Assembly: GCF_014356525.2 (NCBI RefSeq)
Contig: NC_052517.1
Span: forward strand, 3,354,742-3,418,741
Length of the DNA stretch: 64,000 nt
Direction of reading: 5' to 3'
From: Nilaparvata lugens
Lineage: Eukaryota; Arthropoda; Insecta; Hemiptera; Delphacidae
Positions 1 to 10,523 of this stretch are shown piece after piece (position 1 is the stretch's first letter; the number at the start of each line of letters is the position of its first letter). Position numbers and translations under genes: made by a program. Below the pieces are notes generated by a model. That model searched no databases. It had not been told where the DNA came from and saw nothing but the letters and a program-made list of their open reading frames with translations.

Positions 1-437
1 TAAAACCCGACAAGACTCTGTTCTCGAAGTATATCTGAACGATATTTGGTCCAAATACCGTATTTTAATCCTTCAGAACTTATTAGAGACGCAGTCCCGT
101 AAATTATCTACATCGGGATTTTTGCTCGACCTGTATGATTTTGTATGCTCATTCTTCACAGGTAATAATTTTAAGGTATCCGTATTCAGTGTTTAGCGTC
201 CGCTACACTACTTGTAAAAATTTCATCATTATACAATCTGTCATTAGAAGAATCAAGGGTGAGCGAGCGTTTAGGCCTCCCGCGATTCCGACAATTGTAT
301 TGAATCTTGTAGTGAGTCAATCCGTCTGGTGTACACTCGGCGTCCACACACGCAATTGCAAAATTTATAGCCTCTACACCATTGATTCAGTACAAGATTC
401 ACCCTACATGTGTGAAGCCGTTAAAAAACGCTTTACA
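1..437 (+). mobile_element. LTR 3' fragment (short-form LTR), cut by window edge
   Basis: This stretch matches 49016 onward and 55331 onward, the 3' parts of the two LTRs of the large retrotransposon, almost base for base. It ends ...ACGCTTTACA at 437, then unrelated DNA begins. The LTRs at 47-56 kb continue about 100 bp further. No internal retrotransposon sequence follows, so this is probably a solo LTR or truncated copy. A short translatable stretch inside it recurs in all three LTR copies, but that simply reflects LTR identity. Confidence 0.85.
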
Positions 438-869
438 GTAGGTAGAGCAGTTTATTCAAAAGAACACATGTCGATATTTTATTTGTAGAACAGCTGTTTT
501 GACAACTTTTAAAAAATCCTCAAATTTCATAATTCAAACAAAGGAAAATGTACTCTGAAAACAATAACAATAGTATTTTTTTGCTAACCTTATAAAATAA
601 ATAGATAAAATAAATATAATCATAGTTTTAATTGTTTAGCCGCCAATCGGCATAATTTTATTCCCCGAGATTATCCTCTTTTATGAATGAGGCTCATAGG
701 TCAATGAGCAAGGAAAGCTGTGTGAGTGCGCCAAACCAGATTTTTCATAAATAATAGTTGAACATACAAAATTGAAACCTTGCACAACCATTCATAACAA
801 CTTCTCTCTTGTATTTACCTTATTTCTATTCCTACTTCTTCTTTCAACACCACTCCCTTTCTACCACTT
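438..869. other. Gene-free AT-rich stretch with family N relic
   Basis: No gene seen. Positions about 695-755 carry the 3' terminal motif of family N (GTGTGAGTGCGCCA followed by CAGATTTTT), also found at 25.4, 31.4, 43.1 and 63.1 kb. Confidence 0.5.
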
Positions 870-1134
870 TTTGGTAGAAAGTTAGTGGGGAGGATATTTT
901 CAATATTCTTCCCAAAGAATGGACATTGATATGTCCAAAGCTCCGCCAATTTATGTACATGCATAACAATATGATTATTATCTATAGTTATTATTTACAA
1001 ATTGCTTTTTCATATCATATACAGTTCAATAATTATTTTCTTAGTCTATATTATGTAAATTCATCTATAATTTTGCTGTTTTGTAAGCTATTGTATATAA
1101 GTGTATAAGCCAGTATATATTGTAATCTACATAA
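870..1134 (+). mobile_element. Family B retroposed unit (LINE 3' end / SINE-like)
   Basis: First of many copies of a ~290 bp unit that begins TTTGGTAGAGAGTTAGTGG and normally ends AATAAAGTACTCAATCAATC. This copy lacks the AATAAA and tail, stopping after CTACATAATA. Internal landmarks shared with all copies are GGACATTGATATGTCC and AGCTCCGCCAATTTATGTA. No RNA polymerase III box is obvious. The unit is also the extreme 3' end of the LINE remnant at 20.7-21.6 kb. Confidence 0.8.
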
Positions 1135-1183
1135 TACATCGAAATTTTTTGGGAACTCATGAAAATTAAATCAATAATTATTA

Positions 1184-2056
1184 CTAGTAGTTCTGTGAAC
1201 AGTAGACATCACGCAGTATTCTCTTCCAGTCCAGTCTCTTCTCCACCTCAGTCGCCTAAGTGTCAGTTGAGCCTAAGAAACCCTTTCACAATCTCCAGCT
1301 CAAAGATTGAAAACTACTAGTAGTTCTGTGAACAGTAGACCTCACGCAGTATTCTCATCCACAAGTACCTGATTGAAACTATAGACCTTATGGGAATACA
1401 GCAATAGACTGGCTTCTCCACACATCTGTGTAGGAACTTGTCAGCTGAGGTCTAAGATTCAAGTCGACGGTTTGGCATTTCTCTTAATGTTTAAATGTTT
1501 ATATGTTGCGCATTTACGGCGAAACGCGGTAATAGATTTTCATGAAATTTGACAGGTATGTTCCTTTTTGAATTGCGCGTCGACGTATATACAAGGCTTT
1601 TGGAAATTTTGCATTCCAAGGATAATATAAAAGGAAAAAGGAGCCTCCTTCATACGCCAATATTCGAGTAAAAATCTGACTATAGAACTATAAATCAGCT
1701 GACAAGTGATTACACAGATGTGTGGAGAAGCCAGTCTATTGCTGTACTATTTCCATAAGGTCTATAGTTTCAACCAGGTACTTGTGGATGAGAATACTGC
1801 GTGAGGTCTACTGTTCACAGAGCTACTAGTAGTTTCCAATCTTTGAGCTGGAGATTGTGAAAGGGTTTCTTAGGCTCAACTCACACTTAGGCGACTGAGG
1901 TGGAGAAGAGACTGGACTCTAGTGGAGAGCATGTGTTTTGAAATGGTGACGTCGCGGAGACTAGAATCGACTGGTCTGAGTGTCACCATTTGGAAACACA
2001 TGCTCTCCACTAGAGTCCAGTCTCTTCTCCACCTCAGTCGCCTAAGTGTGAGTTAA
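1184..2056. repeat. Nested foldback region
   Basis: A compound palindrome. About 1225-1316 reappears inverted at about 1830-1920 (both contain the block around CTCAGTCGCCTAAGTGT), and a third copy of part of it lies at about 2018-2056. The space between holds a family A element with its own inverted arm. From 1914 to 2017 a further hairpin pairs GGAGAGCATGTG with CACATGCTCTCC. A 3' terminal scrap of family A lies at 1184-1222. Most likely built by successive insertions into a foldback element. Confidence 0.7.
1317..1829 (+). mobile_element. Family A Helitron-like element, type A1, with inverted 3' module
   Basis: The forward element runs from about 1455 (GAGGTCTAAGATTC) to CTAG at 1826-1829; its first ~14 bp are missing. 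In their place, 1317-1454 is an inverted copy of the same 3' module, so the element is a near-perfect snap-back. Family hallmarks: 5' core with GTCGACGGTTTGGCATT and GCGCGTCGACGTATATA, and 3' terminus TTCACAGAACTACTAG followed by T in the flank. Confidence 0.8.
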
Positions 2057-2058
2057 GC

Positions 2059-2337
2059 CATAGAGAAACAATAGAGTGAGTAGATATCCCATGGTATAGG
2101 GAATTTATGTCGCAACTTTTACTGTTATCTCAAGCCAATTACAGTCGATTATTGTCGAATTTTACTGTTTTGTTGGGGTGATAGTGTATGAACGGCACAA
2201 TATGAGAGACTACCAGCGTCACACAGCTTCACGGGAAAGAACTACGTGGACTATCGGCTTGGGATAACAGTAAAAGTTGCGACATAAATTCCCTATACCA
2301 TGGGATATCTACTTATATATGCTATCGTTTCTCTATG
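2059..2337. mobile_element. Family D long-TIR MITE
   Basis: Ends CATAGAGAAAC...GTTTCTCTATG, with inverted repeats extending roughly 80 bp and including GATATCCCATGGTATAGGG. The flanks are GTTAAGC (2052-2058) and GTTGAGC (2338-2344), a 7-bp target duplication with one mismatch. No transposase coding capacity. Five copies in the window. Confidence 0.88.
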
Positions 2338-2605
2338 GTTGAGCCTAATCCTTATGATACGTTATTGAATGTAAACAGTGGATGAAATTGGAATATTGTA
2401 TTGAGTTATAGGACAATGTAGCAATCGAGAGATACTGTACTTGATTGGCTGAGTGTTTTGATATCATCTTGTTGTATGTCACCAACAACTAGTTTACTCT
2501 TCTTCTTTTCCTTCTTCTTCTTCTTCTTCTTCTTCTTCTTTTTCTACTTCTTCTTCTTCTTCTTCATCTTCTTCATCTTCTTCTTCATTAATTCAATAAC
2601 ATTTA
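2338..2605. repeat. Spacer with (TTC)n tract
   Basis: No gene seen. About 2489-2590 is an interrupted TTC microsatellite. Confidence 0.8.
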
Positions 2606-3266
2606 TCTACATATATAAAAGCGAATTGGCACTCACTGACTGACTCACTCACTCGCAGAACTAAAAATCTACCGGACCAAAAACGTTCAAATTTGGTGTT
2701 CATGTTCAAATTTCATGTTCAGTTGGCCCTTTAGAGGTGCACTAAGAAATCTTTTGGCAATATTTTACCTCTAAGGGTGGTTTTTAAGGGTTAAAGTTCG
2801 TCTTTTGGCGTGTATATTCTTATTCTCTTATTCATAATTGAAAAATGTTCATACCATATGTTAGTATAGAACTATAATCTAGAGAGAGTACCTCTTCGAA
2901 ACAGTTGTTAACTGGCAACTAAATTAATAATTTTGTCAGGTTGGCAATAAGTTGAGTTGACTTTGTTAGGTTGGCACCAAGTTGAAGATTGAAATGCATT
3001 TATCGCGGAAAAATTGATTGGGCACTGCTGCTTCAATCAGAGCTATTCCTGGGAATATTATATTACTAGCCGTCAGGCTCGCTTCGCTCGCCATATCCGT
3101 TTAGCCAGATGTTTAGTCTAGACCCCCGACTGGATTGTCCTAACATATGATAAAAATGCCCAAATGAAAAATGCAGGCGAGCGAAGCGAGCCTGCTGATC
3201 TCATTCTTGGACGATTCAGCTGGGGGTCCAGACGGATATGGCGAGCGAAGCGAGCCTGGCGGCTAG
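2606..3266 (+). mobile_element. Family H non-autonomous Helitron, copy 1
   Basis: Begins TCTACATATATAAAAGCG after an A and ends GGCTAG before a T, the Helitron insertion rule A|T with 5'-TC and 3'-CTRR. A short run of CACTCACTGACTGACT units follows the 5' end. The 3' part holds several copies of the GC-rich motif GGCGAGCGAAGCGAGCC and its inverse, giving long arms ATATCCG/CGGATAT around the terminal ~200 bp. No Rep/helicase coding region. Confidence 0.88.
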
Positions 3267-3439
3267 TAAATCATATTTATTGAATTGGCTCAGAAGCAGG
3301 TGTAAACAAGAATTGAATTGATTCATATTCATATCATTTCTTCAATTTCTCTTCTACTGCTTTCTCATCTCTCTTACTTTTCTCTTAATTTCATTCTCTA
3401 CTCTCTCTTTTTCATAACATTATCTCTAGTATATACTTA

Positions 3440-3710
3440 TAATTATCTTAATTTATATTATCTAATTTAATTCTGTTTCAACTTCCAACAGTTAACTGTA
3501 TTTATTTGTAATTCTTATATTCTTGTTTATTTGAATACTGTTGTATCTTGTTTACTTGTTTTGTATTGTACTGTTGTTTAGTGCAACGGGTCTATCGAGA
3601 CCTAGCACGTCATAATAAAAATCAATCAATCAATCTTCTTCTTCTTCTTCTTCTTCTTCTTCTTCTTCTTCTTCTTCTTCTTCTTCTTCTTCTTCCGCTT
3701 CACCTTCTCC
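3440..3710 (+). mobile_element. LINE 3' tail (family Q) followed by (TTC)n
   Basis: The sequence around 3570-3635 (GCAACGGGTCTATCGAGACC, then AATAAAAATCAATCAATC) looks like a polyadenylation signal plus tetranucleotide tail of a truncated non-LTR retrotransposon. The tail runs straight into (TTC)n at about 3633-3700. Confidence 0.55.
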
Positions 3711-3799
3711 TTCTTATTCAGCTTCGATTAGCATATACTCATGTTCACATATTTGTCAGATATTTGCTCCAGAAGAGAGAGCAACGTTAATAGAAAATC

Positions 3800-4275
3800 T
3801 CAGCAACACTGAATTGAGCCATCAATCAAAATCTCTCAATACATACGCCTCCATTTCCTCCAACTACTCCTCCACATACTTTTTCTTTCTCTTCCTCCCC
3901 TTATTCTCCTCCTTCCCTTTCTCTTCACCTCCTTCCAATCTTCCCTCTCGTTACACTCCTTCTAACTCCTTCTCCACATCATTCACAACTGCAAACAATT
4001 CTTCTTCTTTTTCCTCTTCTTCTTCTTCTTCTTTTTCTTCTTCTTCTTACGCTTCATCCCTTCCTTCTTATTTCTTCTTGCCCTGTACTTCTCCTACTTC
4101 ACCTCCGTTTCTTCGCCTTCACAACTCTTTCATCCTCTCCTCCCTTCTGCTCCACATTACTACTCATCTCATCTCTTCCCTTGCTTTCTTCTCTTCTCTT
4201 ACAGCATCCATTTCTTATTACTTTTTCTCTCCTTTTTCTTCTCTCTCTTCTCCTCTAAAAGAGTTATTTTAAGAG
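3800..4275. repeat. Pyrimidine-rich degenerate microsatellite
   Basis: Almost pure C/T on this strand with interrupted TTC and TCC units. It reads as a Ser/Phe/Pro-rich open frame, which is a composition artefact, not a gene. The following 4276-4630 is AT-rich with nothing recognisable. Confidence 0.8.
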
Positions 4276-4629
4276 AATCAAGTTCAACTTTAAAAGTAAA
4301 CTCTAAAGACATATAAAAAAATACTCTTTTTCTCTCTCAAAATTAATTAATTTCATGCTAGAATTATTTATTAATTTCCTTATTTTCTCATCTTACTTGT
4401 AAGGTTTGTAGCCATATTGTTCTTTTTGCTTCTTCGATCCTATCCGTCTATCCTATCCATATATTCTCTCATAAATTTTGTATTTATTTCCCAACAGATC
4501 TTTTTTATTTTACATTTTAAGAATGCTCTAATTTTAAGTTTATCCAACTATTCCACTTATTATTATTATAATTTTTTTTTTTTTACTTTTTTAATTTAAA
4601 ATATAGTTTTGTTTCATTTTATTTTACTG

Positions 4630-4765
4630 AGTATTGCTTGTTAAATTATAACTTAGTATTGTATTGGAGGGTTAAGTGTAAGAGAGGGCCGACTACGCCC
4701 TAACTTCGCCCTCCCAGGTATAAAATAAAGACAGTCATTCTATTCTATTCTATTCTATTCTTCTC
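4630..4765 (+). mobile_element. LINE 3' tail (family P), (ATTCT)n tail
   Basis: Contains GGAGGGTTAAGTGTAAGAGA, GAGGGCCGACTACGCCC and AATAAAGACAG, then ATTCT repeated about five times. The same block occurs inverted at 14472-14590 with a different pentamer tail, as expected for 5'-truncated retrocopies. Confidence 0.7.
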
Positions 4766-4807
4766 CACTTCCCTCTCCTTACCCTCCACCACTCTCTGAT
4801 CTTCTGT

Positions 4808-5024
4808 TATGTAGATGCATAACAATATAATTATTCTCTATAGTTATTATATTACAAATTGCATTTTCATATCATATACAGTTCAATAATTATTTTCTTA
4901 GTCTATATTATGTAAATTCATCTATAATTTTCCTGTATTGTAAGCTATTGTATATAAGTGTATAAGCCAGTATATATTGTAATCTACATAAATAAAGTAC
5001 TCAATCAATCAATCAATCAATCAA
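4808..5024 (+). mobile_element. Family B unit, 5' truncated
   Basis: Starts inside the unit at GTAGATGCATAACAATATAA and ends AATAAAGTACTCAATCAATC with four to five AATC repeats. 5' truncation is typical of target-primed reverse transcription. Confidence 0.85.
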
Positions 5025-5094
5025 ACTTCTTCCACCGCATACTCCTTCATATCTTACTCCTCTCTTGGTCTCTGCATCCATATCCACAATCAAT

Positions 5095-5560
5095 TTTTCT
5101 CTTCCTTTTCTTCTTCTTCTTCTTCTTCTTCTTCTTCTTCTTCTTCTTCTGCTTCATCTTCACCTTCTTCTCCATATATTTTGAATGGTGTAACATGTGT
5201 TTGCACTCGACACAGTGAGTGGGTGTACACTGAATGTGTCAATCTGCGAATATGTCATCAATCTTGAAATTTGTATCAGCAGACGGTAAATATGGATAAA
5301 ACCTGTCATCCAACGCTTATTCTCCTTCTCTCGTTTTCCGTCTTCTTCTTCATATTATTTTTCTCATCCTCCTACTCTTCCATCTCTTCTTCTTCTTCTT
5401 CTTCTTCTTCTTCTTCTTCTTCTTCTTCTTCTTCTTCTTCTCTTACTCAGTCCTTTATTTCATCTTCTCCTCCCTGTGTCTTCACTTTCTTCTTCGTCCT
5501 TTTTTCTCTCTCCACTTTTTTGTTTTTTCTCACTCAGTATCTTTATCTCACTCTGTGGTG
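5095..5560. repeat. Two (TTC)n blocks
   Basis: Clean TTC runs at about 5108-5150 and 5383-5440, within C/T-rich flanks. Open frames here are homopolymeric and not considered genes. Confidence 0.85.
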
Positions 5561-5574
5561 ATAACTGAAGAAAT

Positions 5575-5860
5575 GAAGAAAAAAAGAAGAAGAAGAATAA
5601 GAAGGCGACTGGAGGAGAAGAGGATGAAGCTGAAGAAGAAGTAGAATAACTATTACTTGAAGAAGAACAAGTGGAAGGAGAATAATAATGATAATAATAG
5701 TAAGAAGAAGAAGAAGAAGAAGAAGAGTAGGAGGAGGAGAAAAAGAAGAAGAAGATGAAGATGAAGAAGTTGAAAAAAGAAGAAAAAGTTGAAGAAGGAG
5801 AAAAAGTTAGAAGAAGAAGATGAAGAAGATGAAGAAGATGAAGAAAGAAAGGGAAAACGG
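5575..5860. repeat. Purine-rich (GAA/GAT)n tract
   Basis: G/A-only degenerate microsatellite, opposite strand polarity to its pyrimidine-rich neighbour on the left. The change of polarity occurs within about 20 bp near 5565. Confidence 0.8.
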
Positions 5861-6057
5861 AGTTTGAAATAAGCTTTCTATAACGAATAAGTGATTGGTC
5901 TCAGAATTGTTTTCGAAGGTAGGCTACAGTATATTTACATTCTTGACTGAAACTGATTCGAAATTGTAAGAAATACATGAGTACCTCAACAGCGGAAAGT
6001 TTTGAAAATGGTTAGAAGCAGGGGTAGAAAGAGAGGAAAATGGGAGAGAAAAAATAC

Positions 6058-6200
6058 GAGAGATTCAGATTCAGATTCCTTTATTCATGTGTTTAACAAT
6101 ACATAATTTAACTTCTATAATTTAACGTTCTATCGTTAAAAATAAATACCAGTAGCGGTTAAACAGCATGGTGAATCATTTATTAAACTAATGAATTCTA
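6058..6200 (-). mobile_element. Possible LINE 3' tail on minus strand (family R)
   Basis: Read on the minus strand the segment ends AATAAAGGAATCTGAATCTG, a polyadenylation signal followed by a hexamer repeat tail. Only one copy in the window, so the assignment is an inference from the tail. Confidence 0.45.
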
Positions 6201-6399
6201 CAATAATATTGAGCAAGAAAAATGATGAAAAATGCAAGAGTTAAGGTACTAAGGGATGAGAGAAAGAGAGAGAGTGAGTGAAGCCAAAAGAGAAACACAG
6301 GAAAAAGTGATTGATTGTTCAGTTCGTTTATTCAGGATTTTCTGATAGCTGTGCTGATTTGTTACAGAAATCATACAAATGTAAACAGCGGAAATTGAG

Positions 6400-7015
6400 T
6401 GCGAACAAGAAGAAGGAGAAGAAGAAGAGGGAGAAGAAGGAGATGGAGGAAAGAGGAGAAAGGAGGAGAAGCGGGAATGTGGAAAGAATTGATTGATTGT
6501 TGGCTTTATTTGAAAAGAATGGAGAATTTTCTGAACGTTTCTCTTGTAGTGTGAAATACAGGACGTCAAATATGGAAATATAACTAGAAATAACCCTTCC
6601 TTTTCTACTTCTTCTTCTTTTTCTTCTACTTCTCCTTCTCATCCTCTCTCTCCTTCTCCAAATTCTCCTTCTTGTTCTTCAAGAAATAGTTCTACTACTT
6701 CTTCTCCAGCTTCTTCTTCTTCTTCTTCTACTTCTTCATCTCGTGCTTATTCTTATTCTTTTTTTCTTTTCCTGCATCTTCTTCTTCTCCTTCTCCATCT
6801 TCTTCTTTTTCTTTTACCCATCCAACTTCTCCTTCAATATATAGTTCTTTTATTTCTTCTTCCTCTTCTTTTTCTTCTCCTGCATCTTCTTCTTCTTCTT
6901 CGTCTCCTTCTTCTTCTTCTTCTCCTTCTTCTTGTCCTCCTACTTCTACTTTTCTCCTTCTCCTTCTCCCACTTCTTCTTCCTCTTCTTCACTTCTCCTT
7001 CTCTTTTCACTCATT
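6400..7015. repeat. Purine then pyrimidine microsatellite
   Basis: Interrupted GAA/GGA at about 6408-6475, then C/T-only degenerate TTC/TCC from about 6597 to 7010. No gene. Confidence 0.8.
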
Positions 7016-7024
7016 ATTAATATA

Positions 7025-7624
7025 GTATATTTCGCACCTAGAGCAGAAAATGAGACTTTTCCGGCTCGATATCGGTTTTCAAGTCCGAGGCCGTAGGCCG
7101 AGCACTAGAAAAGATTGAGAGCCGGAAAAACATTTTTGCCCGTGGTGCGAACGCTATTTTTCGCCACACACAAAAATAAACAATATATATATATATATGA
7201 GAATAGTTGTTTACTAAGCACTTCCGAAAGCAGAAGTGGAAGGTGATAGCTCTAGCAAATCTGAGGTAATCTGAATATCAGGAAATTGTCCAAGTAATTT
7301 TATTTTTTATTCTGATTTGTCTAAATAACACAAAAGATGATGTTCAATTATGTGGGAGGTTGATTTTATACTTTTTTATTCTTTCAAATGACAATAAGAT
7401 GATATTAATATAAATGTTTTAATTATTGAATAATGAACACAAATAATGGAAAGTTTTTTGATCAGCTGTTTTTTGATCACCTTTCTTAGTTCCATGTTAG
7501 CGGCTGGAAAGGGTACTCTTGAAACCTGTTCTGACGTCAGACGAGAGTCGTCTGCAAACCATGTCTTTCAGATCTACGTAGGGACTGGAAAACAGCGGGC
7601 TTTCTGTGCAGTGTGGCGAAATAG
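7025..7624 (-). mobile_element. Family F terminal-hairpin element, copy 1
   Basis: Bounded by TATATTTCGCACC (7025) and GTGTGGCGAAATA (7624), imperfect inverted termini. The 7025-7170 end folds into nested stems: TTCGCACC with GGTGCGAA outside, TTTTTCCGGCTC with its partner next, and the apical palindrome CCGAGGCCGTAGGCCGAG. The other end holds GACGTCAGACGAGAGTCGTC. No intact protein. Same layout at 59014-59623; a copy with a different interior lies at 16923-17512. Confidence 0.75.
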
Positions 7625-8162
7625 TTATTTGTGCAACTAGTGCGCAAAGTGACAGTTTGCTGCACCGAAAGAAACGTTTACGCCCGAGCCGTAGGCGAGG
7701 GCGGAATGGTTTCTTGAGTGCAGCAGAGGAACTTTGCGCACGTATTTCACATTAAGTTTTTCCTACAGTTACCATTGAATATGAAAAGGTGGTAATTATG
7801 GGTAAAATTGCCTGAAATCCATCAAATGTTTTTCTGTGTAATTTTATTATTGATAAAAACCTTAATCCTAAAATCCTAAAGTCCTCGTTGTCCTTGGTTA
7901 TAATATATAATGAATAATAATTAGCGCGTTGTGCTTGGTTGCACCTCTGCTCACTATAGCAGCCACAGCAGTCACTGTTACCAACTTCATTTTGATTTTG
8001 CTGCACTGTTGCTCCATATAACCTACTAAGTATTTTGCGTTGCCATGTTGCAAATCTGGAGTGCAGAAAAATTTTTCCCGCACTAGAGCGGAAAAGTGAT
8101 TCTTTGCGTTCTGTAATCAGTGCAGCAATGGCCACTTTTCAACGTAACTGTAGGAAAAAATA
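7618..8162 (-). mobile_element. Family G terminal-hairpin element, copy 1
   Basis: Nearly identical to 33780-34320 in opposite orientation. It abuts family F directly. One end is a stem built from GTGCGCAAAGTG and CTTTGCGCAC with apical CGAGCCGTAGGCGAGGG. The inner ~405 bp (7757-8160) is itself bounded by TTTTCCTACAGTTAC and its inverse. The opposite end carries the hairpin TTTTCCGCTCTAGTGCGGGA, read on the minus strand, which resembles the TTCTGCTCTAGGTGCGAA end of family F. Confidence 0.75.
7752..8135 (-). CDS. Open frame of unknown function inside family G
   Basis: A 127-residue frame occupying the interior of the family G element, present again at 33803-34186 with only two obvious residue differences (Gly/Ala near residue 106 and Thr/His near residue 115). 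The protein starts MAIAALITERKESLF, has a CCGC cysteine cluster near residues 56-59 and is fairly basic. No domain was recognised, and no signal peptide or membrane span is obvious. The start lies within the terminal hairpin and the stop within the inverted repeat, so it may be a chance frame preserved because the copies are young. Low confidence that it is expressed. Confidence 0.25.
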   Translation of the reverse strand: MAIAALITERKESLFRSSAGKIFLHSRFATWQRKILSRLYGATVQQNQNEVGNSDCCGCYSEQRCNQAQRANYYSLYIITKDNEDFRILGLRFLSIIKLHRKTFDGFQAILPIITTFSYSMVTVGKT

Positions 8163-8687
8163 ATTTCTGATCATTATTCAGTTAATTTTCATTTCTATTT
8201 ACTTTGAAGTGCCAGAAATGATGGAACTAGTATGACATTAATCCTACAGACCAGAATAATAGATACAGTTGAATATATATGCACAAGCTAATGGAATTAT
8301 AGGTGGATATATAATGTCAACAGATGGTTAGGCTACTGGTTCTAGAATGCACAGTGTACATAGATATGTCATGCAAAGTACATAAAGTGTACATAGATAG
8401 ATATGTAATGCAAAGTACATGATGACAATTTCGAAATCCAATTATCCCCGATAGAGAGGTATTGTTTATTATTATTGTAAGCTCTGGTATCAACAGATAG
8501 GTACTGTGTTATCAATTGGCAGCTATGTTCATCCCCTCTCTCACTCCATTCCCTTATATTCTCTCTTCCTTCTATGTTCTACTCTCTCTCTTCCACATTA
8601 TCCGAAAATATTCTCTCCAATTCCAACGCATATCTCTGATAATTATTCTCCAATAGCTAATTTCTCTAATAGATATAACATGTATTG
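8163..8687. other. Gene-free stretch with small tandem duplication
   Basis: No gene seen. At 8345-8425 the block GTGTACATAGATA...ATGCAAAGTACAT is present twice, head to tail. Confidence 0.55.
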
Positions 8688-8755
8688 AGGTTATTATGGC
8701 AGTAGAGGAACAGCATTGCCGATTCTCTGCCTTGCCACTGCCTTCTATAGACATA
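8688..8755. mobile_element. Family C MITE remnant
   Basis: Carries TTATGGCAGTAGAGGAACA and CCTTCTATAGAC, internal landmarks of family C. Cut at 8756 by a family A insertion. Confidence 0.5.
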
Positions 8756-9576
8756 CTAGTAGTTCTGTGAACAATAGACCTCACGCAGTATTCTCATTCA
8801 CAAGTACCTGATTGAAACTGTAGACCTTATGGAAATACAACAATAGACTGGCTTCTCCACACATCTGTGTAATCACTTGTCAGCTGATTTATGATGAATA
8901 ATTCTATAGTATGATTTTTACTCTTATATTGGCGTATGAAGGAGGCTCCTTTTTCCTTTTATATTATCCTTGAAATGCAAAATTCCCAAAAACCTTGTAT
9001 ATACGTCGACGCGCAATTAAAAAAGGAACATACCTGTAAAATTTTATGAAAATCTATTACCGCGTTTCGCCGTAAATTCGCAGTTGCTATGTTTTCTTAA
9101 AAATTGATCAATTTAAAAGGTCTAGAAAAAATCCTAAATAATAAACATAGAGCTTTCTGTCCTATATCGTACCGTAACGTGTCGTCCCGGAATGTGAGTG
9201 TGAGCGCTGTTATCAGGTCTGGCTGCAACTGTCTACAACGTTGATGGAAACATACATTTTCAAGATGTTCCATGTTTTTGAATGGGTAGTATTATAGTCA
9301 ACTAGACGGCTGATTTATTATGAATAATTCTATAGTCTGATTTTTACTCTAATATTGGCGTATGAAGGAGGCTCCTTTTTCCTCTTATATTATCCTTGAA
9401 ATGCAAAATTTCCTTGTATATACGTCGACGCGCAACTTAAAAAGGAACATACCTGTCAAATTTCATGAAATTCTATTACCGCGTTTCGCCGTAAATGCGC
9501 AACATATAAACATTCAAACATTAAGAGAAATGCCAAACCGTCGACTTGAATCTTAGACCTCACTTCGCTCGGTCAA
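8756..9576 (-). mobile_element. Family A composite: two cores, A1 and A2 modules
   Basis: Read on the minus strand: GACCGAGCG 5' end at about 9573, core, then the A2-specific block (GTCGTCCCGG and TGTCCTATATCG on the plus strand), then without an A2 terminus a second core and the A1 3' module ending CTAG at 8756-8759. It looks like two elements joined tandemly with a deletion across the junction. Confidence 0.8.
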
Positions 9577-9668
9577 CAATTATCCACTAGACGTTGAATT
9601 TTTTTACATAGGGTTGATCATTATTATCAAGAATCAGAAATCAACATTACATGCACATCAGATATTCC
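9577..9668. other. Short unique spacer
   Basis: Nothing recognised. Confidence 0.5.
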
Positions 9669-9886
9669 ACAGTGAGGTCCACGTTATAATGGCAGTATTT
9701 TATTAACATTGGTGTTGCTATCCTTGTCTATCATTCGACAAAACACATACCACTATCGTTTTCTTGCTCCACAACGTTTCCAGATCGGGTTTTAACAATG
9801 TAGAAATGTAATTAATCAAGGCAGACAAACGGCAAAGCTGTTCTCCTATCTTTTATCTACTGCTATTATAACTTGACCTCACTATA
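9669..9886. mobile_element. Family C MITE, copy 1
   Basis: Terminal inverted repeats GTGAGGTCCACGTTATAATG and, at the right end, ATTATAACTTGACCTCAC, ending in TATAG. TA dinucleotides at the boundaries fit a Tc1/mariner-type target site. About 218 bp, no coding capacity. Confidence 0.82.
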
Positions 9887-10330
9887 GAATAACTTGATTC
9901 ACAGATATCCACTATTAAATTTGAATATATACTTTTGGACTCGTGTGCGAATTAATTTATCATTTTCACATAACTTAACCTCTAGACTGTGTGTGTATTT
10001 CAAGTTAAGGTTTAGAGCAGTTTTGGGCGAATGCCTGTTGTTCTTACCTGGATTTTATTTGTATAAGAATAAAAATAAAAAATGAAAGGCAGTGGTAACA
10101 GAGAATTGGCAACAATGTCTTCCTATATTTTCCACTGACTTTATGACGTGAACCTCACTCACTATGAACAAACACCCAGTAACAGCTGTCATCTAGTGGG
10201 AGAATTGAGAACTAGTCGTTGAGAATCTTCTCGACCAATCAGAAGCAAGCTAGGCGGGGCTGGGAGGCGTGGCTTACTAGTCTTCTTCTTGTCAGTGATT
10301 GGTTCGTTTATCCTCTTGATTTCAGACCAG
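9887..10330. other. Gene-free stretch; promoter-like motifs near its end
   Basis: A family C end relic lies at about 10125-10160 (GACGTGAACCTCAC). Around 10225-10310 there are an ACCAATCAG CCAAT-type motif, GGCGGGGCTGGGAGGCGTGG and a second inverted CCAAT. The block GGCGTGGCTTAC recurs at about 35037, so it is probably repeat-borne and not a host promoter. Confidence 0.4.
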
Positions 10331-10485
10331 GGCTCGGTTGCACAAGAGGCGGTTAAATTTTAACCGTGATCAATTCCTCGAGGAGCAATCAGAGAAGGTT
10401 TTATTCTGAAAAGACGGCTTCTCTGATTGGTTCTCCTGGAATTAACCACGATTAAAATTTAACTGGCTTTTGTGCGACTGCACTA
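10331..10485. mobile_element. Family L palindromic MITE, solo copy
   Basis: Imperfect palindrome with GGTTGCACAAGAGGCGG at one end and CTTTTGTGCGACTGC at the other, and GGTTAAATTTTAACCG near the left end. Related sequences lie inside both family M copies. Confidence 0.7.
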
Positions 10486-10523
10486 GGTGTTTTCAAATGG
10501 TGTTTTTAAATGTGCTGATTTTC

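Noticed and set aside
10220..10310. Host promoter with CCAAT and GC boxes
   Set aside because: No gene follows and a related block occurs at 35.04 kb, so the motifs are probably repeat-borne.
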